Assembly: GCA_023229245.1 (NCBI GenBank)
Contig: JALNZU010000023.1
Coordinates: forward strand, 1 to 59,505
Direction: 5' to 3'
Length of the DNA: 59,505 bases
Origin: Bacteroidales bacterium
GTDB lineage: Bacteria > Bacteroidota > Bacteroidia > Bacteroidales > F082
The position numbers and the translations under genes were made by a program. Within the stretch, counting starts at the first letter, position 1, and each line of letters begins with the position of its first letter. The notes under the pieces are model-generated. The model was not told the DNA's origin. It searched no databases and saw only the letters and a program-made list of their open reading frames with translations. Positions 25,856 through 34,772 of the stretch are shown piece after piece.

Positions 25856-27078
25856 ATCATCCTCTTAAGCCGAAACTTTATTTCGATTAATCCCTGATCG
25901 TTGCGCCAGACGATCAACCGAATACGACTCACACTGCTTTTTCGGAACATAGCGGTAAGATCTTCCAAACTCAAATCGCCTATCCCTTTGCCATCAACAG
26001 AAATCAATATATCGCCAGACTGCACCCCTGCTATAGCCGCCGGAGAATTATCCAACACATGCACAACTTTAAAAGTTGTGTAGTCAGCTCCTGTAGCAAT
26101 GATGTCAAGGCCACTGAGATTGTATTCAAATGGACGAGAATACTGTGAGTTTTTTTTCAGATACAGCTTCCCCTCTTTATAGTCCAATATCAAATGAAAT
26201 CGGCTCAATATTTCACCTCCCACCGATCCGATACGCTTTTGATCGTCAGATACCGGTTCTCTTACATTTTTGGTGATATACGATGCCAGTACATTTTTCA
26301 TCCTGAATTTCCCTATGGAGAACTTTTTCAACCGCCCAATATTTCCTTCTATCTCGCCTCCCAAGCCCCAACCTACTATAGCTGGCACATGTTTCTCGGG
26401 TAATGTAACGGCTGTATCATCATCTATTTCAAGCAATAAGCCATAGCTTGCGCCAGTATCAAGAAGAAAGCTACCCTTGAGTGCACTATGAGTGGCTTGT
26501 TCTAGCAGGGCATCAATATAGGGTCTGTCGTTGACCAGTCGAAGTGGGACTGAATGAAATCTGGCAGAAGGCTTGAAGTAGTTAGGGTCATAAATCGTCA
26601 GCTTACGTGCAGGATAATTTATTTCTACCACAAAATGATTAAAAAAATCGTATCCTATGATGCCATGTACCTCCATTCCCAAATGTGAGGCTAAATTCAG
26701 ATAGGGTGACTTCAAAATAACGAGCGACTGGCCTTTTCCGCTTATCCCGGGTAAGGTCAAACTGATATTAGAGGCTATATATGCTTCGATGGCATCAGAG
26801 TTACCCATGCCGGCAACCTGTACAGTCCGGGTATGACTGATCTCAAGAAAATCAGGCTGATCATCCATCAGTAAGGTAGTACGCACACCTGTATCTAAAA
26901 TAAATTTCATCGGAAGACTGTCATTCAACATCACCGGTACTATGATCAGATTGTTGGATAACTCAAACGGAACAACAGTCTTACGTAATTGATTATCTAT
27001 CTGGTACCCAATAAAATCAGCTTTCAAAACGGGTAGAGAAAACCAAAGACATAGCACTATTATCCACCGTTGTTTCAT
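25852..27078 (-). CDS. Aspartyl protease family protein with C-terminal PDZ domain
   Basis: From the ATG at 27078 the 408-residue protein begins with a signal peptide (MKQRWIIVLCLWFSLPVLKADF). It then has two retropepsin-like halves, each with an Asp-Thr-Gly: FILDTGVRT at 62-64 and LLDTGASYG at 207-209. A PDZ domain follows at about 325-400 (AAIAGVQSGDILISVDGKGIGDLS). Having both DTG motifs in one chain suggests a self-sufficient periplasmic protease or scaffold. Substrate is unknown. Upstream in-frame ATGs at 27084 and 27120 would lengthen the signal peptide unnaturally. Confidence 0.88.
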   Translation of the reverse strand: MKQRWIIVLCLWFSLPVLKADFIGYQIDNQLRKTVVPFELSNNLIIVPVMLNDSLPMKFILDTGVRTTLLMDDQPDFLEISHTRTVQVAGMGNSDAIEAYIASNISLTLPGISGKGQSLVILKSPYLNLASHLGMEVHGIIGYDFFNHFVVEINYPARKLTIYDPNYFKPSARFHSVPLRLVNDRPYIDALLEQATHSALKGSFLLDTGASYGLLLEIDDDTAVTLPEKHVPAIVGWGLGGEIEGNIGRLKKFSIGKFRMKNVLASYITKNVREPVSDDQKRIGSVGGEILSRFHLILDYKEGKLYLKKNSQYSRPFEYNLSGLDIIATGADYTTFKVVHVLDNSPAAIAGVQSGDILISVDGKGIGDLSLEDLTAMFRKSSVSRIRLIVWRNDQGLIEIKFRLKRMI

Positions 27079-27166
27079 GTACATCGAATTGATTGAAGCA
27101 TCCCGGTTCTTTTCATTCAAGTGATAGCCGCTGCATGAGTTTAACAGCTTATCGGCATAATCAGTA

Positions 27167-27604
27167 TTATTGTTTTAATTGTATGGTATAAGAATAAGTG
27201 ACTGGTGCTTGTTGCGGTGCTGATTCCTTTTCAGGTTTATGCTGTTTCTTTTCCGGTGTGATATTATATTGTATTTGAGTATGAGGGAGTTTAAACTTAA
27301 TATTGATCTTAGTAGTTGATTTCAGTCGTATCCCACGATTTTTCACCTTCTCATACCGCAGCAAACTCACTAATCGCATCGCTTCCTCATCGCATCCATA
27401 TCCTATTCCTTTGATAATACGTGGCTTATCTACAGTGCCATTATCATCCACGTCAAACTCAACAATTACTATCCCTTCAACACGGGCTTTCAATGCTTCT
27501 TGCGGGTACCTCAAATTTTCTTTTAAAAACTTCATAAAGGCTTCTTTCCCTCCAATTAATCGAGGTAGTTTGATAGCCTTCCTGGTTTTTCGATAATTGG
27601 CCAT
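27167..27604 (-). CDS. TonB C-terminal-domain protein without a membrane anchor
   Basis: The 145-residue protein contains a TonB C-terminal domain at about 20-95: YPQEALKARVEGIVIVEFDVDDNG, then IIKGIGYGCDEEAMRLV. A charged, Gln/Pro/Lys-rich tail follows. Normal TonB has an N-terminal membrane helix that binds ExbB/ExbD; here the start (MANYRKTRKAIKLPRL) is basic and not hydrophobic. It may be a periplasmic or cytoplasmic adaptor built on the domain, or its anchor may have been lost. An earlier ATG at 27622 adds only six residues and no helix. Confidence 0.72.
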   Translation of the reverse strand: MANYRKTRKAIKLPRLIGGKEAFMKFLKENLRYPQEALKARVEGIVIVEFDVDDNGTVDKPRIIKGIGYGCDEEAMRLVSLLRYEKVKNRGIRLKSTTKINIKFKLPHTQIQYNITPEKKQHKPEKESAPQQAPVTYSYTIQLKQ

Positions 27605-27657
27605 ACTTCTAAATTCCAACAAATATACAAACTATTTACTATGCAGGTATTTGCTAA

Positions 27658-28488
27658 TCAATTACCATCTAACCTGAATAAAGGACTGGGTATTGTACGC
27701 TCAAGTGCGGAGATATGGATAGTGGAGTTTAGTGTAATACCTTTGGTTTTCAGCTGGTCGAATAAAGTTTTCAATGCCGTTTCAGATGTGTTATTTTGCT
27801 TGCTTAGATGTGCCAGAAACACATGACTGATCGCATCATGCCAATGTTCCGACAAAAACTGTGCTGCTTGCACATTGCTCAAATGACCTCGTTCACTTTT
27901 GATACGCTGCTGTAAATAAAGAGGATAGGGACCGTTTACCAACATCTGCTCGTCATAATTGGATTCTAACACTATAATATTAGCCGATTTAAGATAAAAT
28001 GCTGCCGTTTCGTTGATGAAGCCCAAGTCGGTAGCTAAACAAAACCGCTTATGGCTGTTTTGTATAAAAAAGCCCACCGATTCTTCCGCATCGTGCGAGA
28101 TAGAAAATGGGAGGATACGAAAGCCCGCCAGAAACAATGGCTTATCAGGAGTCAGATCATAAAAACAGCTTGTATCAGACTGAGCAGTGAACCTGTTTGA
28201 CAGCATACCTCTTTGAGTACCTTTGGTAGCATAAACCGGTATCCGATGATCTTTGGTAATAGACTCGGCTGCCCGTATGTGGTCAATATGGTCATGAGTA
28301 ACTAATACAGCATGTATATCCGACAAATTCTTACCTATACGTTTCAGATTGCGCTGTATCTTTCGTGCGCTAAGGCCCATATCTATCAACAATGCCCCTT
28401 CCGGATGACCTATATAATAACAGTTACCGCTACTACCACTTGCAAACGCACAAAACTCAAACTGCTCAAGCGACGAAAATAAATCCAT
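27658..28488 (-). CDS. MBL-fold metallo-hydrolase (WalJ/YycJ-like)
   Basis: The 276-residue protein has the metallo-beta-lactamase fold with the metal site LVTHDHIDH (HxHxDH), ALLIDMGLS before it, and FLAHLSKQNNT towards the end, as in the YycJ/WalJ group. Members are thought to act as nucleases or hydrolases in DNA maintenance. A frame from 28638 exists, but a TACTTTTG promoter lies at 28505-28512, and similarity begins at MDLFSSLEQFEFCAFASGSSGN, so the ATG at 28488 is used. Confidence 0.87.
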   Translation of the reverse strand: MDLFSSLEQFEFCAFASGSSGNCYYIGHPEGALLIDMGLSARKIQRNLKRIGKNLSDIHAVLVTHDHIDHIRAAESITKDHRIPVYATKGTQRGMLSNRFTAQSDTSCFYDLTPDKPLFLAGFRILPFSISHDAEESVGFFIQNSHKRFCLATDLGFINETAAFYLKSANIIVLESNYDEQMLVNGPYPLYLQQRIKSERGHLSNVQAAQFLSEHWHDAISHVFLAHLSKQNNTSETALKTLFDQLKTKGITLNSTIHISALERTIPSPLFRLDGN

Positions 28489-28504
28489 ATCAATACTAAA
28501 GCTG

Positions 28505-28512
28505 CAAAAGTA
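28505..28512 (-). promoter_or_regulatory. -7 promoter box TACTTTTG for the MBL-fold gene
   Basis: The minus strand reads TACTTTTG 17 bases before the ATG at 28488. It excludes the longer frame that starts at 28638. Confidence 0.6.
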
Positions 28513-28676
28513 AGTTTTTAATGATCCCAACATCCATATATGAATACCGTTTTCAATCATCCGCATTGAAAGCTTACTGATGGTAACAGCCAATGGTAAA
28601 CCTGAATAACCCGCCTTATATTCCACCAAACCTGCCATTTACTGATCGAATAAACGGCATGCTGTTTTAAAATATG

Positions 28677-28684
28677 TACCTTTG
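28677..28684 (+). promoter_or_regulatory. -7 promoter box TACCTTTG for the DPP IV gene
   Basis: TACCTTTG matches TAnnTTTG about 105 bases before the ATG at 28789, leaving a long 5' leader with no other gene. Confidence 0.55.
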
Positions 28685-28788
28685 TGTGATTCACTTCTTT
28701 CAGAAGTTTAGAAGGGCAGGCAGAAGTTTTGAGAATAACTAATTATATTATTTAACACATTAGGAAACTGTTAATTAAAATCAATTCT

Positions 28789-31002
28789 ATGAAGTCAATC
28801 CGTACGTTTTTTGTAACTCTTTTGAGCCTATTACTAATGATCGGCCAGATGTTGATGGCGCAAACCCGGCAGATCAGTCTTGAACAAATATGGAACAGCC
28901 GTATCTTTAGTCCGGAATTAGTATATGGCATCAATCCGCTTCTTGACGGGAAAAGCTATGCGGTGATAGAAGCAGGCAATATAGAAGTTTACGATCTTGC
29001 TACAGGTGAAAAGCTAACCACAATGGTTCATTCAACCGATCTATTAGCTGATGGATCAGATACCCCTATATCGTTGCGAAGCTATACGCTGAGTGCGGAT
29101 GAAACAAAAATCCTGATCCCTACCGAAACCGAGCCGATTTACAGACATTCGACGCGATCATTCTATTATTGGTACGACAGCAAGACCAATAAATTAGCAG
29201 CTCTTTCAGAACATGGGAAACAGCAATTAGCTAATTTCTCACCCGATGGTACCAAGATAGCCTTCGTACGCGATAACAACCTATTTGTGAAGTATCTAGC
29301 TTCGGGAGAAGAAAAACAACTCACCACTGACGGGATGTATAATAAAATCATCAATGGTACAACCGATTGGGTATATGAAGAGGAGTTTGGGTTTACCAAA
29401 GCCTTCTTTTGGGCGCCGAACAGCAAAAAGATTGGGTTTTACCGATTTGACGAATCGCAGGTAAAAGAGTTTCAAATGACTATGTATAACGGATTGTATC
29501 CTGAGCAATACCGCTTCAAATATCCTAAAGCCGGTGAAGATAATGCAGTGGTCAGTATCCACATCTGGGATGAAGAAACCGACTCATTACAAACTATGGA
29601 CACAGGTGAAGAAACTGATATATATATCCCGCGCATCAGTTGGACACAAAACTCTGACCAATTGGCGATCCAACGACTTAACCGACACCAGAATCATTTG
29701 GAGATACTGATAGCCAAAGTAACCGATGGAACTACACATATCTTATACGAAGAAGAAAACCCTTACTATATTGATATCACAGATGATCTGTATTTCCTGC
29801 CAGACGGAAAACATTTTTATATCAGCAGCGAAAAAGAAGGCTATAACCAGATATATCTGTATGATATGAAAGGTAATCTTGTAAAAAAGCTAACAGAAAC
29901 CAAATGGGATATCACCAAGATTTACGGCTATGATGCCAAACATAAAAGAATATATTTTCAGGCTGCCGACCGCAATCCCTTAGACCGCAGCATACTTTAT
30001 GTAGATTTAAAAGGTAAAATAACTCCTGTAATTCAGTTGGAAGGAACTAATAATGCGGTTTTCAGTCAAAACTTTGATCTGCTTATCAACTACAACTCCA
30101 CTATCAACACCCCATATGATATTAGTGTTTACAACAGCAAGGGGAAAAAACTCAGACAGTTGATTGATAACGCCACGCTTAGGTCAGTCATGGAGGAATA
30201 TAACTTTGGGAGCTTCAGCTTTTTCACTATTGAAGACGAGCATATCCTTTTACCCGACAATCAGCCTGTTTCGCTTAACGGCTGGAAGTTATTGCCACCC
30301 GATTTTGATCCTGAAAAAAAATATCCTGTTTTGATATACGTCTATGGAGGGCCTGGCTCTCAGACAGTTGTCAACAGTTGGGGAGGAAGCAATCATATTT
30401 GGTTCCAAATGTTGGCACAACAAGGATTCATAGTCGTATCGGTTGACAACCGTGGCACAGGTGCCAGAGGACAGGTTTTCAAAAAGATGACTTATCTCGA
30501 ATTGGGGAAATATGAAACCCAGGACATGATCACTACTGCAAAATTCCTGGCCCGGCAGCCTTATGTGGATAGCTCCGCTATAGGTATCTTTGGCTGGAGC
30601 TATGGAGGATATATGTCGAGCCTGGCTATTACCAAAGGTAATGAAGTGTTTCAGTCGGCCATAGCCGTAGCACCGGTTACCAACTGGCGATATTACGATA
30701 ATATTTATACCGAACGTTTCATGCGCAGACCACAAGAGAATGCATCGGGCTACGATGAAAACTCGCCTATAAACCATGTGGATAAGCTCAAAGGACAGTA
30801 TTTATTAGTACACGGCAGCGCCGATGATAACGTACATTATCAAAATGCGATGGAGATGGCCAACGCACTGATCAAAGAAAACAAAGCCTTTGAAATGATG
30901 TTCTACCCTAACCGCAACCACGGGATATACAGCGATAATGCCCGTTTACATCTGTACGAGCTGATGACCGGCTTCCTGCATCGTAGCTTGAAAGCTGAAT
31001 AA
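28789..31002 (+). CDS. Dipeptidyl peptidase IV (S9B family)
   Basis: This 737-residue enzyme removes N-terminal Xaa-Pro dipeptides from peptides. It has a signal peptide (LLLMIGQMLMAQ), an eight-bladed N-terminal beta-propeller, and a C-terminal alpha/beta-hydrolase domain. The catalytic triad is visible: Ser604 in GWSYGGY, Asp679 in GSADDN and His711 in NRNHGI. Glu197-Glu199 in YEEEFG bind the substrate amino group. All are intact, so it should be active, probably in the periplasm, where such enzymes feed peptide-using metabolism in Bacteroidales. It stands alone with its own promoter. Confidence 0.96.
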   Translation: MKSIRTFFVTLLSLLLMIGQMLMAQTRQISLEQIWNSRIFSPELVYGINPLLDGKSYAVIEAGNIEVYDLATGEKLTTMVHSTDLLADGSDTPISLRSYTLSADETKILIPTETEPIYRHSTRSFYYWYDSKTNKLAALSEHGKQQLANFSPDGTKIAFVRDNNLFVKYLASGEEKQLTTDGMYNKIINGTTDWVYEEEFGFTKAFFWAPNSKKIGFYRFDESQVKEFQMTMYNGLYPEQYRFKYPKAGEDNAVVSIHIWDEETDSLQTMDTGEETDIYIPRISWTQNSDQLAIQRLNRHQNHLEILIAKVTDGTTHILYEEENPYYIDITDDLYFLPDGKHFYISSEKEGYNQIYLYDMKGNLVKKLTETKWDITKIYGYDAKHKRIYFQAADRNPLDRSILYVDLKGKITPVIQLEGTNNAVFSQNFDLLINYNSTINTPYDISVYNSKGKKLRQLIDNATLRSVMEEYNFGSFSFFTIEDEHILLPDNQPVSLNGWKLLPPDFDPEKKYPVLIYVYGGPGSQTVVNSWGGSNHIWFQMLAQQGFIVVSVDNRGTGARGQVFKKMTYLELGKYETQDMITTAKFLARQPYVDSSAIGIFGWSYGGYMSSLAITKGNEVFQSAIAVAPVTNWRYYDNIYTERFMRRPQENASGYDENSPINHVDKLKGQYLLVHGSADDNVHYQNAMEMANALIKENKAFEMMFYPNRNHGIYSDNARLHLYELMTGFLHRSLKAE

Positions 31003-31060
31003 TTTCACGATCAGAAATGAAATAATTGACTGTAACTCTTGTGCGTATCAAAGTTTTTTG

Positions 31061-31068
31061 TAATTTTG
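31061..31068 (+). promoter_or_regulatory. -7 promoter box TAATTTTG for rpsU
   Basis: TAATTTTG matches TAnnTTTG 62 bases before the rpsU ATG, in the correct orientation for the rpsU-recombinase-hpf group. Confidence 0.6.
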
Positions 31069-31129
31069 CAGCCCTTGAAAAAAAGGATAAGTTTAGTATT
31101 AATTTTTAAAGAAAGAGAGTGTATTTAAC

Positions 31130-31324
31130 ATGATCATTATTCCTGTAAAAGAAGGCGAAAGCATCGACCGCGCACTTAAAAGGTACAAGAGGAAGTACGA
31201 GAGAACGGGTGTTGTTAAAGAGATCCGCAATCGTCAAAAGTTCACTAAACCGTCAGTGATCAGACGCGAACAAAAGATGAAAGCGATCTACATCCAAAAG
31301 CTGCGTCAGGAAGCTGAGAATTAG
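31130..31324 (+). CDS. rpsU: 30S ribosomal protein S21
   Basis: The 64-residue basic protein matches S21 (IDRALKRYKRKYERTGVVKEIRNRQKF, then KPSVIRREQK). It helps the small subunit select mRNA starts. It opens a conserved Bacteroidota group in which a tyrosine recombinase and hpf follow in the same direction. Confidence 0.96.
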   Translation: MIIIPVKEGESIDRALKRYKRKYERTGVVKEIRNRQKFTKPSVIRREQKMKAIYIQKLRQEAEN

Positions 31325-31401
31325 AATTCTTTTTACATGAATTTTTTTCGACTTTGATGTGAATATCATTTTATATGCTATATTTACATCAAAGTTTTTT
31401 T

Positions 31402-32283
31402 ATGCCACTTCAGAGTTTTATCACATACCTGAAAAGCGAGAAAAGAAGTTCCAAACATACGGTTAAAGCTTATAAAACCGACCTAGAACAATATTCCGAA
31501 TTTATACAGCTTCAGTATAATTGCACCATTGACAACGCAACAACCCCTATCATACGGGCATGGATCAGTCATTTGAAAGCTAATCATCTTGACAATAAGA
31601 GTATCAACAGAAAAATTTCCGCACTTAAATCCTGTTATAGCTTTTTGCATGCTAACGCATTTATTGATGACAACCCTTCGGATAAGATCAAAACCCTGAA
31701 GACAAAAGACTATCTGACTGTTTTTATACCTCAAACAGATATGGAAAAAGAGATACAACAGGCTGCCCCCACTGATTTTGCCGGATCACGCGACAGGCTT
31801 GTGTTTGAACTCTTATATCAAACGGGGATGCGGGCATCGGAGCTGATCAATCTTACGATAAACGATATTGATTTTCAAAGGCAACAGATCAAGATCACCG
31901 GAAAAGGCAACAAACAACGACTGCTGCCGATAAATAAGTTACTCACACAACAGATAAAAAACTATCTGATCCTTAAGCAACATATCTTTCCTGAGGAAAA
32001 GCATCTGATTGTCAGCAACAAAGGTAATCAAGCGTATGAGGTCTTGCTTCACAGGATAGTGCATAACCAGTTATCGGCTATCACTACTGTATCCAAGAAA
32101 AGTCCGCATGTATTGAGACATACGTTTGCTACCCATATGCTCAACAACGGAGCCAGTCTGATAGCTATTAAAGAGTTGTTAGGCCATTCTAATCTTGCAG
32201 CTACACAGATTTATACGCATAACACCATTGAACAACTGAAAAAAATTCATCAACAAGCACATCCTAAAGGGGGTGCTAAATAA
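31402..32283 (+). CDS. Tyrosine recombinase, XerC/XerD type
   Basis: The 293-residue protein has a SAM-like N-terminal DNA-binding domain and a catalytic domain with all expected residues: Arg144 (TGMRASEL), a lysine in GKGNKQR, His236-x-x-Arg239 (HVLRHTF), His262 (GHSN) and the nucleophile Tyr271. Xer proteins resolve chromosome dimers at dif. Its fixed place between rpsU and hpf argues for a chromosomal housekeeping role rather than a mobile element. The ATG at 31402 (MPLQSFITYL) is preferred to 31375, whose extra residues are untypical. Confidence 0.92.
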   Translation: MPLQSFITYLKSEKRSSKHTVKAYKTDLEQYSEFIQLQYNCTIDNATTPIIRAWISHLKANHLDNKSINRKISALKSCYSFLHANAFIDDNPSDKIKTLKTKDYLTVFIPQTDMEKEIQQAAPTDFAGSRDRLVFELLYQTGMRASELINLTINDIDFQRQQIKITGKGNKQRLLPINKLLTQQIKNYLILKQHIFPEEKHLIVSNKGNQAYEVLLHRIVHNQLSAITTVSKKSPHVLRHTFATHMLNNGASLIAIKELLGHSNLAATQIYTHNTIEQLKKIHQQAHPKGGAK

Positions 32284-32303
32284 TATCATAAAAGGAGGTA
32301 ACT

Positions 32304-32600
32304 ATGAACATTCAAATCAACTCATTGCATTTCAAGGCAGACAAAAAGTTAGAACTTTTTATCAGCAATAAGATCGAGAAGTTAGTAAAAAAATATCCCG
32401 ATATTATTGGAGCTGACGTACTGCTGAAACTTGACAACACTGATGATCCCATGAATAAGATCACCGAGATTAAACTGATCATCAGAGGGAACGACCTCTT
32501 TGCCAGCAAACAAAGTAAAACTTTTGAAGAGGCAAGCGATAATGCTATTGATGCATTAAAGAAACAGTTAGAAAAGTATAAGACCAAGCTTACCAAATAA
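32304..32600 (+). CDS. hpf: Ribosome hibernation promoting factor, short form
   Basis: The 98-residue protein is the S30AE/HPF domain only (FKADKKLELFISNKIEKLVKKYPDII). It binds the decoding centre of idle ribosomes. The short length is the HPF short/YfiA type. Its ATG at 32304 has a strong AAAGGAGGT ribosome-binding site, unusual in a genome where such sites are mostly weak. tRNA genes follow. Confidence 0.93.
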   Translation: MNIQINSLHFKADKKLELFISNKIEKLVKKYPDIIGADVLLKLDNTDDPMNKITEIKLIIRGNDLFASKQSKTFEEASDNAIDALKKQLEKYKTKLTK

Positions 32601-32752
32601 CAAAACTGATTTTCAGCACTTTAACCTTTTTTAATTGAAAGAAAGCTTTTTTTAGTAAAAATCCTTTGTCAATTCAATTAAACTATCTATTTTTGCAGAC
32701 CTTTTTGAAGGGGTCTGCATTTGTCATGCACAAAACGTTCTTTGATAGAAAA

Positions 32753-32826
32753 GCCGATGTAGCTCAGTTGGCCAGAGCAGCTGATTTGTAATCAGCTGGT
32801 CGGGGGTTCGAATCCCTCCATCGGCT
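32753..32826 (+). tRNA. tRNA-Thr (TGT)
   Basis: The cloverleaf has acceptor arms GCCGATG and CATCGGC, a discriminator T and the anticodon loop TTTGTAA. No CCA is encoded. It is the first of four tRNAs upstream of tuf. Confidence 0.96.
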
Positions 32827-32866
32827 CATCACTATCCAACATATTGTACATAGTCATTTTTTTCAG

Positions 32867-32948
32867 GGGGGAGTACCAGAGCGGTCAAATGGGGCAGACT
32901 GTAAATCTGTTGGCGAAGCCTTCGGAGGTTCGAATCCTTCCTCCCCCA
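32867..32948 (+). tRNA. tRNA-Tyr (GTA)
   Basis: Acceptor arms are GGGGGAG and CTCCCCC with discriminator A. The anticodon loop is CTGTAAA and there is a long variable arm, as expected for a class II tRNA-Tyr of 82 bases. CCA is not encoded. Confidence 0.95.
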
Positions 32949-32956
32949 CTTTCAAG

Positions 32957-33029
32957 GCGGGAATAGCTCATGTGGTAGAGCGACAGCCTTCCAAGCTGTA
33001 GGTGGCCGGTTCGAGCCCGGTTTCCCGCT
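32957..33029 (+). tRNA. tRNA-Gly (TCC)
   Basis: Acceptor arms are GCGGGAA and TTCCCGC with discriminator T, and the anticodon loop is CTTCCAA. The gene is 73 bases long and lies 8 bases after tRNA-Tyr. Confidence 0.95.
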
Positions 33030-33034
33030 CAATG

Positions 33035-33106
33035 GCCGATGTAGCTCAGGGGTAGAGCACTTCCTTGGTAAGGAAGGGGTCGCGAGTTCAATTCTCGCCA
33101 TTGGCT
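33035..33106 (+). tRNA. tRNA-Thr (GGT)
   Basis: Acceptor arms are GCCGATG and CATTGGC (one G-T pair), and the anticodon loop is TTGGTAA. It lies 42 bases before the tuf ATG, and a spurious long tuf frame runs through it. Confidence 0.95.
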
Positions 33107-33148
33107 CAAATAAACTTTATACTAACACCTTTAATAAAACAATTTGAT

Positions 33149-34336
33149 ATGGCTAAAGAAAAATTTGAAAGGACAAAGCCACACGTAAACATCGGAACCA
33201 TTGGTCACGTTGACCATGGTAAAACCACGTTAACAGCTGCTATAACCAGCTCACTGCAAGCTAAAGGGCTTGCCGAATTCAAATCGTTCGACACTATTGA
33301 TGCCGCACCCGAAGAAAAAGAAAGAGGGATCACCATCAATACATCACACGTTGAATACGAAACCGAAGCACGCCACTATGCACATGTTGACTGTCCTGGT
33401 CACGCCGACTATGTGAAGAACATGGTTACAGGTGCAGCCCAGATGGACGGTGCAATCATCGTGGTAGCCGCTACCGATGGCCCTATGCCGCAAACACGTG
33501 AACATATACTCCTGGCTCGTCAGGTTGGAGTTCCGAGATTGGTGGTTTTTATGAATAAAGTTGACCTTGTTGACGATGAGGAACTGCTCGAACTTGTTGA
33601 AATGGAAATACGCGATCTGCTTTCATTCTACGGGTTTGATGGCGATAATACACCTGTTATACGCGGATCAGCCTTAGGCGGTCTGAACAAAGAACCGCAG
33701 TGGGTTGAAAAGATATACGAACTGATGGACGCCTGCGACACATGGATCCCGTTGCCACAGCGCGAACAGGATAAGCCATTCCTCATGCCTATAGAAGACG
33801 TGTTCTCCATCACAGGACGTGGAACCGTTGCAACAGGAAGAATTGAGACAGGTGTGATCCACACAGGCGATCCGGTGGAGATCATCGGAATGGGTGCCGA
33901 AAAGCTCAAGTCAGTAGTAACCGGTGTTGAAATGTTCCGTAGAATATTAGACCAGGGCGAAGCTGGCGACAATGCCGGTCTGTTGCTGCGTGGTATCGAT
34001 AAAGATGAGATACGTCGTGGAATGGTCATCGTAGCACCTGGTAGTGTGAAGCCACACAAACATTTCAAAGGTGAGGTCTATATCCTGAAAAAGGAAGAAG
34101 GCGGCCGCCATACACCTTTCCATAACAAGTATCGTCCGCAGTTCTACTTCAGAACGACAGACGTTACCGGTGAGATCGTGCTCCCCGAAGGCGTGGAAAT
34201 GGTTATGCCCGGTGATAACCTCACTATAGAAGTGAAGCTGATTGCTGAAATTGCCATGTCGAAAGGATTACGTTTTGCAATCCGCGAAGGTGGCCGTACA
34301 GTAGGAGCTGGACAGGTAACCGATATCATCGAATAA
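33149..34336 (+). CDS. tuf: Elongation factor Tu
   Basis: The 395-residue GTPase delivers aminoacyl-tRNA to the ribosome. It has the P-loop GHVDHGKT at 19-26, DCPGHADYVKNM, NKVDLVDDEE (NKxD), and the two beta-barrel domains ending in VGAGQVTDIIE. A longer frame from 33065 runs back into tRNA-Thr(GGT), so the ATG at 33149 is correct. It lies in the usual Bacteroidota order with tRNAs on both sides. Confidence 0.98.
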   Translation: MAKEKFERTKPHVNIGTIGHVDHGKTTLTAAITSSLQAKGLAEFKSFDTIDAAPEEKERGITINTSHVEYETEARHYAHVDCPGHADYVKNMVTGAAQMDGAIIVVAATDGPMPQTREHILLARQVGVPRLVVFMNKVDLVDDEELLELVEMEIRDLLSFYGFDGDNTPVIRGSALGGLNKEPQWVEKIYELMDACDTWIPLPQREQDKPFLMPIEDVFSITGRGTVATGRIETGVIHTGDPVEIIGMGAEKLKSVVTGVEMFRRILDQGEAGDNAGLLLRGIDKDEIRRGMVIVAPGSVKPHKHFKGEVYILKKEEGGRHTPFHNKYRPQFYFRTTDVTGEIVLPEGVEMVMPGDNLTIEVKLIAEIAMSKGLRFAIREGGRTVGAGQVTDIIE

Positions 34337-34358
34337 GTATTCATACAATCAATAAACA

Positions 34359-34408
34359 ACACTCACCAAAGAATATCTATCTAAAAAAGAGATAACTTTG
34401 GTGAGTGT
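34359..34408 (+). terminator. Hairpin after tuf
   Basis: ACACTCACCAAAG (34359-34371) pairs perfectly over 13 bases with CTTTGGTGAGTGT (34396-34408). The 24-base loop contains a smaller TATCT/AGATA pair. There is no clear U tract, so it may be a processing or attenuation site between tuf and tRNA-Trp. Confidence 0.6.
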
Positions 34409-34422
34409 GATAAATTAACTAA

Positions 34423-34495
34423 ACGGGTGTAGCTCAATTGGTAGAGTAGTGGTCTCCAAAACCATTGGTTGTGGGTTCGAGTCCTACCACCCGTG
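34423..34495 (+). tRNA. tRNA-Trp (CCA)
   Basis: Acceptor arms are ACGGGTG and CACCCGT with discriminator G, and the anticodon loop is CTCCAAA. It sits between tuf and secE, as in related genomes. Confidence 0.96.
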
Positions 34496-34515
34496 CAAAT
34501 AAAAATATAGATTCA

Positions 34516-34713
34516 ATGTCAAAATTCAGCTTTGTCAATTACGTGAAGGAGAGTTATACCGAGTTGATGCATAAGGTAAGCTGGCCTTCGTGGAGTGAAC
34601 TACAAAGTAGTGCAATAGTGGTATCCATTGCTTCCCTGATAATCGCTTTAGTGGTTTATTTGATGGATATCTCATTCAGGACCCTGCTAGAGAACTTTTA
34701 TAAGTTTTTCTGA
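34516..34713 (+). CDS. secE: Preprotein translocase subunit SecE
   Basis: The 65-residue protein has the conserved ELMHKVSWPSW amphipathic segment and one membrane helix (AIVVSIASLIIALVVYLMD), the minimal single-helix SecE. The frame begins upstream in tRNA-Trp, so the ATG at 34516 (MSKFSFVNYVKES) is chosen. Confidence 0.94.
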   Translation: MSKFSFVNYVKESYTELMHKVSWPSWSELQSSAIVVSIASLIIALVVYLMDISFRTLLENFYKFF

Positions 34714-34772
34714 CAGATACTGATAGATTTTGAGTCTGTTATGGGTTTTACGTTTTAAACATCTAACCTTCG

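Noticed and set aside
28489..28638. Longer N-terminus of the MBL-fold protein
   Set aside because: A promoter box lies inside the extension and family similarity starts at the ATG at 28488.
31402..32283. Tyrosine recombinase as an integrase of a mobile element
   Set aside because: It lies in the conserved rpsU-hpf order with no att repeats nearby, so a Xer housekeeping role is more likely.
33065..33148. Longer EF-Tu frame
   Set aside because: It overlaps tRNA-Thr(GGT); EF-Tu begins MAKEKFERTKPHVN at 33149.
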